A DNA stretch of 52,867 bases from Kiritimatiellota bacterium (GTDB lineage Bacteria; Verrucomicrobiota; Lentisphaeria; Oligosphaerales; JAADHN01): the NCBI GenBank assembly GCA_013151865.1, contig JAADHN010000080.1, forward strand, positions 27,647 to 80,513, read 5' to 3'. This document shows, piece by piece, positions 35,601 through 44,942 of the stretch. The notes under the pieces were generated by a model. That model was not told where the DNA came from. It did not search any database and worked only from the letters and a program-made list of their open reading frames with translations. Positions within the stretch are counted from its first letter, which is position 1. Every line of letters begins with the position of its first letter. The position numbers and the translations under genes were made by a program.

Positions 35601-36298
35601 CCCGGCTCGGGCGAGCCAAGTTCGCGCAACAACCCCGCGGGATCGCGTTGATCACGGACCCGGAATTCCCGGCTCAGGTCTTCGCCCACCGCCAGCGGCG
35701 TCAGACGCACGAACACGCAGTCGTCCTCATACACACTCCAGCTCCTCGGCGGCACGACCGCCGCCCGCCTGACCAGTTCCGCATCTTTGTCCTTCGTCTC
35801 AAGCTTCTGTCGCACCCGATACAGGAAGTGGGTGTCCCCATTTAGAACGGCGCGCTCGAACAGGGCCGGCGGTTCCGCGGCGCGGGTCAGTAGTTGGGTC
35901 ATGATCGGCTCGGCACAATGGAACTCGAAGCAGAGGGTCGAGTCGTCCGCACTGATCGCGACCCGCGTCGCAACGACCGGCGCGTCGCCGGCGGCATTCG
36001 AAACGAAATCAGCCGCCTCGACCGCGACCCGCGCCCCTCCCCCGAACGAGACGGCGCCGGAGAAACCGGTCCCGCCCAAATCGAGCGCCGGCGGCAACTG
36101 GAGTCGCCACGGGTGGCGCCTGATCGCCGCGTCCAGTTCCGCCACCGAACAGCCAAGCCCCCACGCAACCCGGGAACGCGCCGCGAAGGTGGCCCAATAT
36201 CGCGTCCAAACGAGGTGTGCGAAAGGACGGCCGAACTCTGCCGCCATGCGTCCCTCCAAACGCTCCCGGTTATGTGCGGAATCGATAACCGCCGCCAT
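32654..36298 (-). CDS. DOMON/CBM9-like + Ycf48-like beta-propeller + PIG-L-like fusion protein
   Basis: A 1214-residue multidomain protein. Two CBM9/DOMON-like regions (about 70-345 and 375-610) are recognisable by W-x-V-x-F-K-LPLSVFEPQ and CRVTLGDAGWRVELTIPWAAF. Next is a beta-propeller (about 620-945) with at least six Asp-box-like motifs (SDGGRSW, TDGGCTW, SDGGLTW, SDGGAHW, QDGGAHW, VDGGNTW) alternating with GWAVG repeats, as in Ycf48-type propellers. The C-terminal 240 residues resemble PIG-L deacetylases (RPDVILTEFP; ALAARCANEAYLAAG). The expected AHPDDE motif reads TPHDHHV, which keeps one Asp but alters the metal ligands. The ATG at 36298 is chosen for AAGGA 8 bases upstream; the longer frame to 36373 lacks a site. 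No signal peptide is evident. Function unknown; binding or catalysis on a glycan is a guess. Confidence 0.72.
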   Translation of the reverse strand: MAAVIDSAHNRERLEGRMAAEFGRPFAHLVWTRYWATFAARSRVAWGLGCSVAELDAAIRRHPWRLQLPPALDLGGTGFSGAVSFGGGARVAVEAADFVSNAAGDAPVVATRVAISADDSTLCFEFHCAEPIMTQLLTRAAEPPALFERAVLNGDTHFLYRVRQKLETKDKDAELVRRAAVVPPRSWSVYEDDCVFVRLTPLAVGEDLSREFRVRDQRDPAGLLRELGSPEPGRLFLKGSFYTVAVNAAGLLHSSFFDPYAGGRFWGCWDPMAEADVEREKDAWRVCFKLPLSVFEPQFSKGAVWGIDIYRRRPARGGQADTLLRARRTRLLRFQGDGRRVERNLRRRRPFDEASMGKWPALWERTEIPAPEGEVVLLGRDLDRDEWPTSVEWGRAGAFTPFRDCRTGAPAEIQTCVRLLQTTGELLVRFDCDEPDTAPLRVVDREQEESAFPTGHRAVNWFDRREHFGGPDWGDCIEVQLAPGLAGVDRHHNGYYLLLVNSGGRILERYCDPFGMCSADATAKTWNSGARCRVTLGDAGWRVELTIPWAAFHGIDAAGAVWFANFRRERAGGPGRGNTQQSAWAVPYCTKRDPGYFGRIRLAAKPDGAAAGPNVPPRVWPGEVGPDSLAADCDRSRDRLTGLAALDHGRKLVAVGARGTVWRGGRGGAAGIEFNLERTQFIDADRGWAVGGWIRDKRVAVYGGMGVILSTSDGGRSWDEQWRGKGPWFYDLHFISSKTGYVCGGYGTVLKTTDGGCTWQGPLPTGVNDWLYGIHFTDERRGWVVGANETILHTSDGGLTWERQAAGSWRRPNSVRERLRALGFADAEYGWAVGGHGTILHTSDGGAHWRRQKLPLDDEIADLLSLRDVDFADRQTGWVVGEIGSVVLRTQDGGAHWRLARTGFHGGLFGVRAADRERVWAVGEKGARLASVDGGNTWIVEDATERPGWLYITPHDHHVNNWSSLIAAMADEADWTTVSLGRSSFYFAPHMDYREQRWVAGTQSLGATSSRLWQDFTGSRRRQPHFVHHAYQIYGGMRPLTRRLVALFRLLRPDVILTEFPVFAENYWAWETALAARCANEAYLAAGDPERFPRLSALGLDPWQPAELYSAPSWSNRIYGIGVATHRLNVTRNDPSPRLGRDRLEAVRRSMAAWEGLMDRGTPERHVWWRNALDLHLVHRVRDGAGLSRVISMTPVEAEKQRQESGEEHRRIMR

Positions 36299-36427
36299 CG
36301 ACAAGGTCCTTCCGAGCCACGTACCGAGTTCACACCGTCCGGTGTGCATCGCGCACGTCACTCTGTCAGTCACGTTTTATGCCGTCAACCGTGGAAAGAA
36401 GACGTCACCTCCGAGTAATGCATAACC

Positions 36428-36575
36428 TTCGTCGCGAGAGGGCGCTGCGGATACGGGTTCAGGTCGTTGCGTCGAACGCTCGGCGAGGCCGTGTTGAAAC
36501 ACCGCCTCGGTCGGTGAACGGCGGCAATGTTCTGAAGATGTGTGGAATGCGTCATCGCAGCAGACGGCACATGCA
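36428..36575 (+). repeat. Dispersed ~150-bp repeat, copy R2
   Basis: Second copy, between the propeller-fusion gene and the 3' half of the split hydrolase. It is most similar to R3: both share TTCGTCGCRAGAGGGCGC, TTGCGTCGAACGCT, TGAAACACCGCCTCGGTCGG, GTTCTGAAG and CATCGCAGCAGACGGC-type blocks. On the minus strand the core reads PTEAVFQ in frame, as do the other copies, but no conserved open frame extends across the element. Confidence 0.85.
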
Positions 36576-36596
36576 TTTTTCAGGTTAGGCCACCGG

Positions 36597-38618
36597 TCAG
36601 CGCACCGCAAACAACAACGCACGGAAGGTCCGCGCTTCGAGCTGAAGCTCGAGTCGGCCGACACTGGGCAAACTCGCGCCGCCGGCGAGCGGCTCCGTGA
36701 CCGTCGTGCGCGCCGGTTCCATGCCCAGTTTCTCCCAGTCGATCGCCAGTACGCCCTTCCTCGGCTTGTAATCCCAGTTGCCGACGATGACGAGCGCTTT
36801 CTTGCCGCCCGGCATGAGATAGGCGCTGGCCAAGACTCTTTCCGAGCCCGTGCGCACCGGGCATTCGTCACGCCAGTATCCTTGGAAGTCGGCCCGGGCC
36901 AGGAACGGGCTGACCAAGTCCCACACGGGAGGGATCTCGCGCATGCCCACATCGTCCCCGATGGAAACCAGGATCCCGTGCAGCAGGCTCATCATCAGCA
37001 CCGATTTGAGGGACACAGGCGTGCCGAACGCATTCCCGCGCCAAGCGTACTGATGGAAAATATAGAACGTAAAAGGCGTGCCGAACTGCGTCTTCATCAC
37101 CATGGCGCGGAACATGTCCGGCGACAGCCGCGTGTACTGGCGTTCGCGTTCCGTCCCCCAGTACTCGCCATCCGTCACCACGTCCACGTAGCCGCCGATG
37201 CAATTCGATTGCGTGGTGTGGCTGTAAATGATGCCGTTGCGCCCGTTCGTATGCAGGTAGGCGTAGAGCCGCTGGAACATTCGACGCGAAGCCCACAGTG
37301 GCACGGTGGGGCGCCGGACACCCGCCTCGTCGACGTAACCGCACCCCGAGTACGGATTGCTGTTGGCCATCGGCCCGGACACATCGATGTAGACCCCGCC
37401 AAGCCCCATGTCCTCGACCATGCGCCGAACACGGTCCAGATAGAACTGGGCGTGCGAAGTGGATTGACAGGCAAACCGGACGCGCCCCGTCGGCGTCACC
37501 CAGCCGTCGCGCGGAATCACATCCCACTCGTGACCGAACAGCGCGTACTCGGGGATGGTCGTCGAGGCGGCGGACATGTAGGTGTCCGCGACAACGCCCA
37601 CGTCGTACTTCTCGCGAAAAAGGCGGACCAGAGCGCGACCGACGCGGGGGTTGCGGAAGACGGGCGTGTTGATATTGGCGAGGATATGGTAGTTGACCGC
37701 CACACACAGACGGCGGTTGAACTCCGGATACTTGTCCGTGGCGAAATAGGACGGCTGGTATCGCCTGGGGTCCGCGGGGCGCGGCTTCACCGGCATGACG
37801 ATGTAGCCATACTCATAGTGCAACGGCCGATCCAACTTCGTTGACGTGCTGATCAGATTGATCCGCAACGTGACCGTGTCTCCGGTCGTGGTGAAATCGG
37901 CGTATTTCTTGCCGCGAATGAATTGGTCGGTCTCGGTCAGGAACGCGAGCCCGCGGGTGTCCGCGCCCACGAACACCTCGTTGAACATGGTGTTCGGCCA
38001 TTGCCAGCCCGGGCTGTAGAACCAGCGGTCGCGGTCGCCCACATTCACGGGCTGAGCGCTGGCGAACGGTTCTGGGTACAAGCTGGCGCTGACAAACTTC
38101 GAGACCGGCAACAGGCGCCGGCCTCGGGCATAGAGTGCGAACTTCCGGCGGATCGGCACGTCGAAGGCAAGTTCGTTCAGCGTCGTCGTCGCATCGCCGG
38201 TCACGTCGAACGTCAGCAACGCAAAACCGTCGAACTCGAGCCAAAGCGTTCCGGAGACAGTCACACCGGCAGCATGGCCGCGGACGCGCCACGCGACGCG
38301 TCTCTCAGTGGTACTCACGCGTTGCATCGGCTCGAATTCCAGCGAGGTGGGCCGTCCGTTCACCACGGCCCGCAATTCCACGGGACCGGCCAGAATCTCC
38401 TTTCCCGCCGCCGTGATCTGCTTTGGCAACCCATTGTTGCCCAAGCGATACTCGCGCAGTATCATCCTCGCCGTCTGCCCGTCGACCGCCAATGACGTCC
38501 AAGGCGGCGGCACGGTGTCAATGACGCCGATCGTGTTGTCGAGCCACGCCGGCCGCGCCGGCACGGTCAACGGTTCGCTGGAGGCGGCCAACACCGTGCC
38601 GTCGGGCGCGGTCAACAC
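36597..38618 (-). pseudogene. DUF6067/GH123-like hydrolase, 3' portion after frameshift
   Basis: A 673-codon frame continuing the protein encoded at 38612-40402. It opens in mid-domain with LTAPDGTVLAASSEPL, then WLDNTIGVIDTVPPPWTSL and EYRLGNNGLPKQITAAGKEILAGPV, the start of the DUF6067-type (GH123-related) catalytic region. The barrel includes GLGGVYIDVSGPMANSNP, IIYSHTTQSNC and DVVTDGEYWG. There is no ribosome site or signal peptide in front of its first possible start (GTG at 38618), and the GTG overlaps the upstream stop as GTGTTGA. That supports a broken single gene rather than two genes, though coupled reinitiation or a sequencing error is possible. GH123 enzymes are beta-N-acetylgalactosaminidases; activity here is unproven. 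Confidence 0.82.
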
Positions 38619-40402
38619 CGCGCGGACCAGGTATTCGCCCGGAGCGACAGGTCGAACCGTTCGGTTGCGGTCGGCGCCTTCCGATCCAGGGCGACGCGCC
38701 GCTTGATCGAGGTGCCCGGCACCTCGATCTGCAGGCGGATGGCCGCCGGCAAGTTCGGAAGTCGCGATGCATCGACCGCCACATCCATGAACCCTTTCGC
38801 AAAAATCGGGATCGGCTTCACGACAAACGACGACAGCGCGGTAAACGGGACTTCGATCCGGGTCAATTCACGGTCCGAGTCCAGGAGCGCGGCGCGGATC
38901 GTGAGGCGCATGTCCGTACGGCCGCGGACCCGGATCGTGTCCGTGAAGACAAACGCCTGTGTGCCTCCCGTGCGAAAGTCGAACGGCTGCGATTTCTCGT
39001 AAACCACCCGGCCGCTCCCGTCCCGAAGCGCGAGAGCCGCACTCACCGAGGCCCGCGCACCCGCTGCGGCGGACAATCGCCCGACCACGTGAAGGTTCCC
39101 GCCGGACAAATCGCCCAACCCCGTCACTTGCAGAGCAGGAGTTTGCCCGCCGAAATGCAAGAACGAAAACATGTCGGGCGTGGCAAAACTGCCGGCAATG
39201 TACGACCAGGTGGTCCAGTCCTCGGACTTCTTCTTATGCCCTTTTTCTTCCGCCCAGTCCCGGCAGAAGTTGACCCGCCAGACCTCGCCCGGTCCCGGCG
39301 TCCCCCGGCCCAGGTCGCTGAAACCCACTGCGATCTCCGCAACCCAGCGCCGGCGCGAAAAAGTCTGTATCTCGCCGGCCAGTCCCCCCGCATCCGTCAC
39401 TTTGCCGGCGTACTTCCAATCGGCGTTCCATGCGAGTTTGCGGGACTGACTCAGATCCAGAAACCCACCCTCCGGCACCCCGTAGAACTGGAACCAGTCG
39501 GACCCTGGCGGCTTGAGCCAGACTTCGATCGCATCGTGCGGGCGTTTGAACATTTTATCCCGCCCAACGCCGCCCCCATTCAGCCGCCCATCCTTGGTCG
39601 AATCAAAAGCCATGTACAGGTTGTTCGCGTCGTAGGCCATGTAGACCACGGTCTGACGGGCGGCCAAGTCGCCACCCAGCTCGTGGAAGCCGGTCACGGC
39701 CGCTGCCCTGTCCCACTCTCCCGGCGCCAACGTCCCGTCAATCGTCGGCGGCGTGGACAGCACAGGGATGGTCAGGATGTGCGGGGCCGGAGCACGCCCG
39801 GCACGCACCGCCACGCCGGGGTTCGGCGACGCCGGGGCGTCTCCCTTGCGGAAGATGCCGATGTCGTCGACAAACACCGGCCCGCCGGTCACGTGCAACG
39901 CGAGACAGGCTTTGTGCACCTGCGCCGGCGCCTTCTTGGCCAAGTGCGACGTTTCGGGGATCGCGACCACTCCGGTAAAGCGCCTCCACTCGTCGCCGTT
40001 AACCGTGAAAGCACCGACCGCCGCGGAACCGATGTATCTGGGCGTCTGCGAGTACAAGTAGAAGGTCACATTCACCGTGCCGTTGCCCCGCAGCCACAAC
40101 GAGACCTGCAGCTCGCGGTTCGCGCCGACCACGAATCGGGTGGCGGCGTGCATGCCGACAAAGACTTTTCGGGTCTGCCGGATTTCCACGCATCGCGAGC
40201 CCCGATGCGCGGCGGCCGCGTCCTCGACCATCGTGACCTTGCCCGGATATGCGGCGTTCATACCCCAGTATGCGGCGAACCCCGTCTCCCGGCTGACCTT
40301 TTCGAAACCCGGGTTCCAAGCCAAATTGCGCGCGGCGCTCGACGCCGCGGCAAGTATCGTTGCCATCGTCAGAATGCCGCGAAGTGCGTGTCCGTGCTTC
40401 AT
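38612..40402 (-). pseudogene. DUF6067/GH123-like hydrolase, 5' portion before frameshift
   Basis: A 596-residue frame with a signal peptide (about 1-23, ILTMATILAAASSAA) and the start codon at 40402 behind AGGAGAG. It contains a CBM4/9-like module opening NLAWNPGFEKVSRETGFAAYW (about 25-190), a DOMON/CBM9-like module starting TIDGTLAPGEWDRAA (about 215-425) and a beta-sandwich. The frame ends abruptly in FDLSLRANTWSARC. Removing the shift near 38640 (a loss of 1 base, or of 4 bases in a GCTC repeat) gives FDLS-PGEYLVRAVLTAPDG, which joins smoothly to the downstream frame. The intact protein would be about 1260 residues and fits the architecture of its secreted neighbours. Confidence 0.85.
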
Positions 40403-40959
40403 CTCTCTCTCCTGTGTCGGGCGGGAGGCGAAAACCGGCGAGTACGCCGGCGGCAGCGCACAGGGTGCAAACGCCGGTTTCTCGCGATGGTGGAACGCCT
40501 TGAAAAGTGTAATGGTTGAATCCTGTCCTCGCCAAGCGATGCAAGCAGGTCGACCGGGCAGTGGAATTCCCGAGACGCACGGTCAAGCCGGGCGGAAGGT
40601 ACGCCGCAGCCAGGGCGGGCGACTCCAGCTCGGCCGGCGCCGGATTCTTCACCGTCTCCGCAGGGGGCGCCCGCTTCGGGCCGACCGGCGGCGGAGACCG
40701 CACGGTGCCTTGCCGAACCCCATTGAATCCCTGCAATGGAAGCCCTCCTACCGGGCGTTGGGGCGCCCTCGAAACGAACCGGCGCCGGATACGGGACCGA
40801 GTGCGAACACCGTCCCGCCAGGGGAGCAGGAGAACGCGGACAGCATGAAGCCGGGAGCGGCGTCCAACTTTGCAGCCATACGAAATGAAAGGACCGGATT
40901 CAGGCCGTACATTCCCGATGCCGCCCCGATGTCGCCGCTGTTCGATAATGGAGACCGAC
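40403..40959. other. Divergent promoter region
   Basis: 557 bases between two divergent secreted-enzyme genes. No gene is seen. GTCTCCGC (40654-40661) and GCGGAGAC (40691-40698) could form a stem. Promoters for both directions should lie here, but none is clear. Confidence 0.4.
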
Positions 40960-43881
40960 ATGCACAACGCGTTCCGGACATTCTCGCTGGCCCTTCTGAT
41001 TCTCGGCCGTCTCTCAACGGCCCAACTTCCCACAGGTCCCCGGAAGGCCGCGAAAGCGGCGCGGCTCCAGGGCAAACTCACCATCGACGGACGACTCGAC
41101 GAAGCGGCCTGGAAAGCCGCCCCGGAGCACACCAGGTTCGAGAAAACCGGTCTCCGGGAACGACGAATCATTCCCGAAGACACTCAGACTTCTTTCCGCG
41201 TACTGTACGATGATGCCACCCTCTACTTCGGCATCCGCTGTCGCGAACCGAAAATGGGCGAACTCACGGTCAAGGCTGCGGACAAACACGATGCGGCCAT
41301 GTGGTCGGACGACGACGTGGAGCTGTTTATCGACCCCGTCGGCGACCGCAATGAGTACTACCAGTTCGCTGTCAACTCGCGGGGGACGCAAGTCGATCTG
41401 TACATGATCGAACGGGGCAACACGGGCAAGAGGTATTCGGCCGTCTGGCAGGCGGAGACCTACCGAGGAGACGACTTCTGGAGCGTCGAAATCGCCCTCC
41501 CCTTCGCGGCACTCTTCCAACGTCCCTCGGAAAGCTGGTGCGAGAACTGGGTTTTCAGCATCTCCCGCACCCGCACACCCGCGCCCCGCTACTATTCTCA
41601 GTTCAGCCCGGGAAACAAGTACCACGACATCGACAGCTTCGGCACCTTGGGCCCCATCGAAATCGACCGCAGCCGGTTCAACCTTTCCGCGGAATCGCCG
41701 GCGTTCCAATTGACGCCTGCCCGGGACGGGTTCGATGTTGCCGCTTCGTTCCAGTTGGAAAACCGGGGCGCCGAACCTTTTGCCGGGGCGGCGAATATGA
41801 CGATCTTGACAGAAAAACCCGTGACCGCCCGGATACGGGTCACGCTCCCTCCACGCTCCGCGTCCTCCCTTGCCTTTCCGAAAGTGCGAATGGCGGCCCA
41901 AGGCAAGTTTCCGGTCCTGTTGGAGGTCGTCGACGACGACGGGACGCCGACGCTTGCAGCCCGTTTCGACGAACGGCTCGACTACCATCCACTGACCGTC
42001 CGCCTGACCCGCCCGAACTACCGCGACGCCATCTATCCCACCCAACAGATCAAGACCGTCGTCGGCACCCTCCGTGCCAATCTGGCCTTGGACGACATCC
42101 GCGGCAAGACCGCCCGTGTCAGCCTCTCGGGACCGCTCACCCAACCCCGTGTTTTCACCGCGAGAATCGACGGTGCCGAAACAGCCTTCGAGATCGATGT
42201 GGACCACCTTCCTATGGGCGACTACACGCTCCGCGCCGAAATCGTCGCGGAAACGGGGAAAGGGGGCAAGGCCTCGACGACCGTCCTGGCCGAACAAGAG
42301 CGCCTCTTCCGAAAACTGCCGCCCGCCGCCGTCGAAGCCCGGATCGACAGGGAAGGAAACCTCCTCATCGACGGCGTGCCGGTGTTCATCCGCGGCTGGT
42401 ACGGCAGCATGAACTACGTCCGCAGCACCGCGGCCTTCCCCGAAGGCCAACTCCCACGAACCACCAATTTCATCATGGGAAGCACCCGCGACACCTGCGC
42501 CGAAACCGGTCTCTACACCCTGAGAGGCATTACGCGCCTGATCGATGAAACCAAAGCCAAGCTCGATCAACCCATTGACGGGGAATTGAAAGCCAAACTG
42601 CGTGCCGTGGTGGCCGAAGTGCGCGACAATCCCGCCATTATCGGCTACTACATCAGCGACGAACCGGAGTGCCGGGGGCTGTCGCCGTACTACCTGAAAA
42701 CGCTCTATGAATTCCTGAGAAAGCTGGACCCTTACCGGTTCTGCATGATCGTCAGCCGCGCGCCGGACACCTATATGGAGGCCTGCGACGTCATGTGCCC
42801 GCATCCCTACCTCAGCCCGCAACAGTACGACGACGGCACTCGCGCTTTCGCCAATTACCTCCTGGGCATTCGCAACGTCATGCGCAAGGCGGTCGCCGCC
42901 AACGACGGTTCGAAGGCCGTGTGGTGCATGCCGCAGACGTTCAGCTACGGCGGTCCGACCAGCCGTCACCCCAATTTCCTCGAGTCGCGCTGGTTCACCT
43001 ATACAGCCCTCGCCAACGGCGCCAAAGGGATCGTTCCGTTCATCTTCAACGGGTACTGGAACCACCTGGAAAACAGGATCTCGATGGACGCCGTCTTCGA
43101 GGAACTGGCCCTCCTCGCCCCTGCGTGGAAGCATCCGGGAACGGCAACGGCCATTCGCTCCTCGAACCCCGATGTGGACGCCATCGCCAAATCCTATCGT
43201 CCCGAGAAAGCTCCCCGGTCTCACATCTTCATCGTGGCCGCCAACCAGAGTTACAAACCCAACCGCAGCGTCTTCGAAGTGCCGGCACTCAAGGCTGCGA
43301 AGAACTCTCGACTCATCGTGCTCCGGGAAAACCGGGTGGTCCCCATGCGGAACGGCCGTTTCCAAGACTCGTTCGGTCGCCTCGGGGTCCACGTGTACAC
43401 CACACTGGAGGCGCTGCCCTACCTGCGCTCTCTCGACCGGATCCGGGCGAAAATCAAACGCCTCCTGGCACGCAGTGCAGACAAGGGGAACCTCCTCGCA
43501 CAACCGGGGGTCCGGTGGCGCGTCGAAGGGACGAAAGGGATCTTCGGACGGAACGACGCCCTCGTCGACGGGGAACTGGCGGCCGGCGGTTGGCTCCCTG
43601 TCTACGGCGACCGCAGCAAGTGCGAGATCCACTTCGAAAACCCCCTCGCCTTCTCCCGTGTCGTCCTCTACACACCGAGCATTCGCGACGCGCAACTGCA
43701 CGCGCGGATCGACGGCCGTTGGCGCCTGCTCCACACCTGGACGGACCAACTCGTGCAGCGGCTCGAATACACCGGCAGAACGATCACCGCGACCGGGATC
43801 CGCGTCACGCCCACGAAACGCCGAAAAACATGGACCGGGGAAGCTCTGCCCGAAATCACCGAATTGGAACTTTACAAGTAA
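40960..43881 (+). CDS. Secreted CBM9-like plus TIM-barrel glycoside hydrolase-like protein
   Basis: A 973-residue exported protein with a signal peptide (about 1-20, SLALLILGRLSTAQ). A CBM9/DOMON-like carbohydrate-binding module follows: LTIDGRLDEAAWKAAPEHTRFE, VLYDDATLYFGIRCREP, SDDDVELFIDP, WSVEIALPFAAL (about 30-240). Beta-sandwich regions run to about 455. A TIM barrel opens NLLIDGVPVFIRGWYG, with Glu568 in IIGYYISDEPE as candidate acid and FSYGGPTSRHPNFLESRWFTY later. The C-terminal 120 residues form a discoidin-like sandwich. The ATG at 40960 follows GGAGA and begins the signal peptide; the frame is open further upstream without a ribosome site. It is transcribed away from the frameshifted hydrolase. 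Glycosidase family cannot be fixed by eye. Confidence 0.78.
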   Translation: MHNAFRTFSLALLILGRLSTAQLPTGPRKAAKAARLQGKLTIDGRLDEAAWKAAPEHTRFEKTGLRERRIIPEDTQTSFRVLYDDATLYFGIRCREPKMGELTVKAADKHDAAMWSDDDVELFIDPVGDRNEYYQFAVNSRGTQVDLYMIERGNTGKRYSAVWQAETYRGDDFWSVEIALPFAALFQRPSESWCENWVFSISRTRTPAPRYYSQFSPGNKYHDIDSFGTLGPIEIDRSRFNLSAESPAFQLTPARDGFDVAASFQLENRGAEPFAGAANMTILTEKPVTARIRVTLPPRSASSLAFPKVRMAAQGKFPVLLEVVDDDGTPTLAARFDERLDYHPLTVRLTRPNYRDAIYPTQQIKTVVGTLRANLALDDIRGKTARVSLSGPLTQPRVFTARIDGAETAFEIDVDHLPMGDYTLRAEIVAETGKGGKASTTVLAEQERLFRKLPPAAVEARIDREGNLLIDGVPVFIRGWYGSMNYVRSTAAFPEGQLPRTTNFIMGSTRDTCAETGLYTLRGITRLIDETKAKLDQPIDGELKAKLRAVVAEVRDNPAIIGYYISDEPECRGLSPYYLKTLYEFLRKLDPYRFCMIVSRAPDTYMEACDVMCPHPYLSPQQYDDGTRAFANYLLGIRNVMRKAVAANDGSKAVWCMPQTFSYGGPTSRHPNFLESRWFTYTALANGAKGIVPFIFNGYWNHLENRISMDAVFEELALLAPAWKHPGTATAIRSSNPDVDAIAKSYRPEKAPRSHIFIVAANQSYKPNRSVFEVPALKAAKNSRLIVLRENRVVPMRNGRFQDSFGRLGVHVYTTLEALPYLRSLDRIRAKIKRLLARSADKGNLLAQPGVRWRVEGTKGIFGRNDALVDGELAAGGWLPVYGDRSKCEIHFENPLAFSRVVLYTPSIRDAQLHARIDGRWRLLHTWTDQLVQRLEYTGRTITATGIRVTPTKRRKTWTGEALPEITELELYK

Positions 43882-43947
43882 CCCCCGCGCGCCTTTCTCG
43901 GCAGGCTCAGCCAACTTCGCCAAGACAGGGCTGCACGCGTCCGATCA

Positions 43948-43995
43948 GGGGCGCCGGAACCGTTCACGGGGCCGGGCACGGTTAATCTGCGCCCC
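43948..43995. terminator. Nested stem-loop between convergent genes
   Basis: The outer stem is GGGGCGC (43948-43954) with GCGCCCC (43989-43995). The inner stem is AACCGT (43958-43963) with ACGGTT (43978-43983). It lies between the TIM-barrel hydrolase gene (+) and the epimerase gene (-), fitting a shared terminator without a T-run. Confidence 0.5.
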
Positions 43996-44096
43996 GTCGC
44001 AATAAGAAGCGACACCCCACTCAACGCCCGCCTCCCCGGTCGCCCCGGAACTTCGCGACGTGCCTCGCAGGTATTTCCCCGGGATGTGGGATTGAC

Positions 44097-44942
44097 TCAC
44101 GGCGCGCCGGCGGCGCCACCCTGAAGGACGCCCCGCATGTGTCGAAGCGATGCCTCGGACGTGGCGCGCGGGTCGGGACTGGAATCCTGCTCGACCACGA
44201 ACCACCCGCGGTAGCCGACTCGATCAAGTACGGCGACAACGCCTCCGAAATCGACCGCGCCGCTGCCGAGAGACGTGAAACAGGCCGCGATGTCGCCCAT
44301 GGAACGATGCCCGGACGGTTGCTCCTCGAACGGGGACGTCCCGACGTCCTTGCAGTGCATCCAGGCAACCTTATCGGACCATTCCTCGATAAAGGACACG
44401 GGATCGTGGAGGGCCAATAGCAGATGCCCCGTATCCACGCATAGCTGCCAGGTGGACCAATCGAGAAGTTCCATGTCCTCGTCGAGAAGCACTCGACTCA
44501 CCTCGTGGCTCACCACATAGTGGTTGTGGTAAAGGGGGGTACAGCCTTCCGCAGTCGCCGCGCGGGCCACGGCGTCCCAAGCACGACGCAAACGCTCGCG
44601 TTCTTGGCGGGTGCGCAGACCGGCCCGACCTTGGACCGTGCTGTAAATCACCCCATGTCCGCCGTGTTTCTTGACCCATCGCGCATAGCGCCCGGTCTGA
44701 GCCACCGACACAGCCAACCCCTTGTCGTCGATCCGCGGTCCGCCGACAAACACCACCGGCGCGAGGGGCGCGGCCTCACGGGCAAGGAAGCGGTCGATCT
44801 CGTCAAGCCCCCCATAGAGTTTCTCCAGCCAAGCCGGCGCCAACTCGACACCGTCGTAGCCCAACTCCCGCGCGGCGACAAGCACCTCGGGCAACGGCCT
44901 GTCGCCCCATCCGCACATGTGAAGTCCGAGCTTGTTTCTCAT
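44097..44942 (-). CDS. Sugar phosphate isomerase/epimerase (xylose-isomerase-like TIM barrel)
   Basis: A 281-residue AP-endonuclease-2/xylose-isomerase-like barrel protein. Typical motifs are LGLHMCGWGDRPLPEVLVAARELGYDGVELAP at the start, PLYHNHYVV in the middle (metal-site His region), CVDTGHLLLAL, AWMHCKDVG and WFVVEQD with the last metal-binding Glu. Such enzymes interconvert ketoses or inosose-type sugars using a divalent metal. No signal peptide. The ATG at 44942 follows GGGGAGGTCC; the longer frame to 45029 is not supported. It is convergent with the TIM-barrel hydrolase gene and stands alone. Together with the Gfo/Idh oxidoreductase it fits intracellular sugar conversion. Confidence 0.87.
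   Translation of the reverse strand: MRNKLGLHMCGWGDRPLPEVLVAARELGYDGVELAPAWLEKLYGGLDEIDRFLAREAAPLAPVVFVGGPRIDDKGLAVSVAQTGRYARWVKKHGGHGVIYSTVQGRAGLRTRQERERLRRAWDAVARAATAEGCTPLYHNHYVVSHEVSRVLLDEDMELLDWSTWQLCVDTGHLLLALHDPVSFIEEWSDKVAWMHCKDVGTSPFEEQPSGHRSMGDIAACFTSLGSGAVDFGGVVAVLDRVGYRGWFVVEQDSSPDPRATSEASLRHMRGVLQGGAAGAP

Noticed and set aside
33212-35845. Open reading frame of 877 codons on the plus strand
   Set aside because: Antisense to the propeller fusion gene; composition is the mirror of the real frame.
41014-43923. Open reading frame of 969 codons on the minus strand
   Set aside because: Antisense to the CBM9/TIM-barrel hydrolase; the translation has no recognisable domains.
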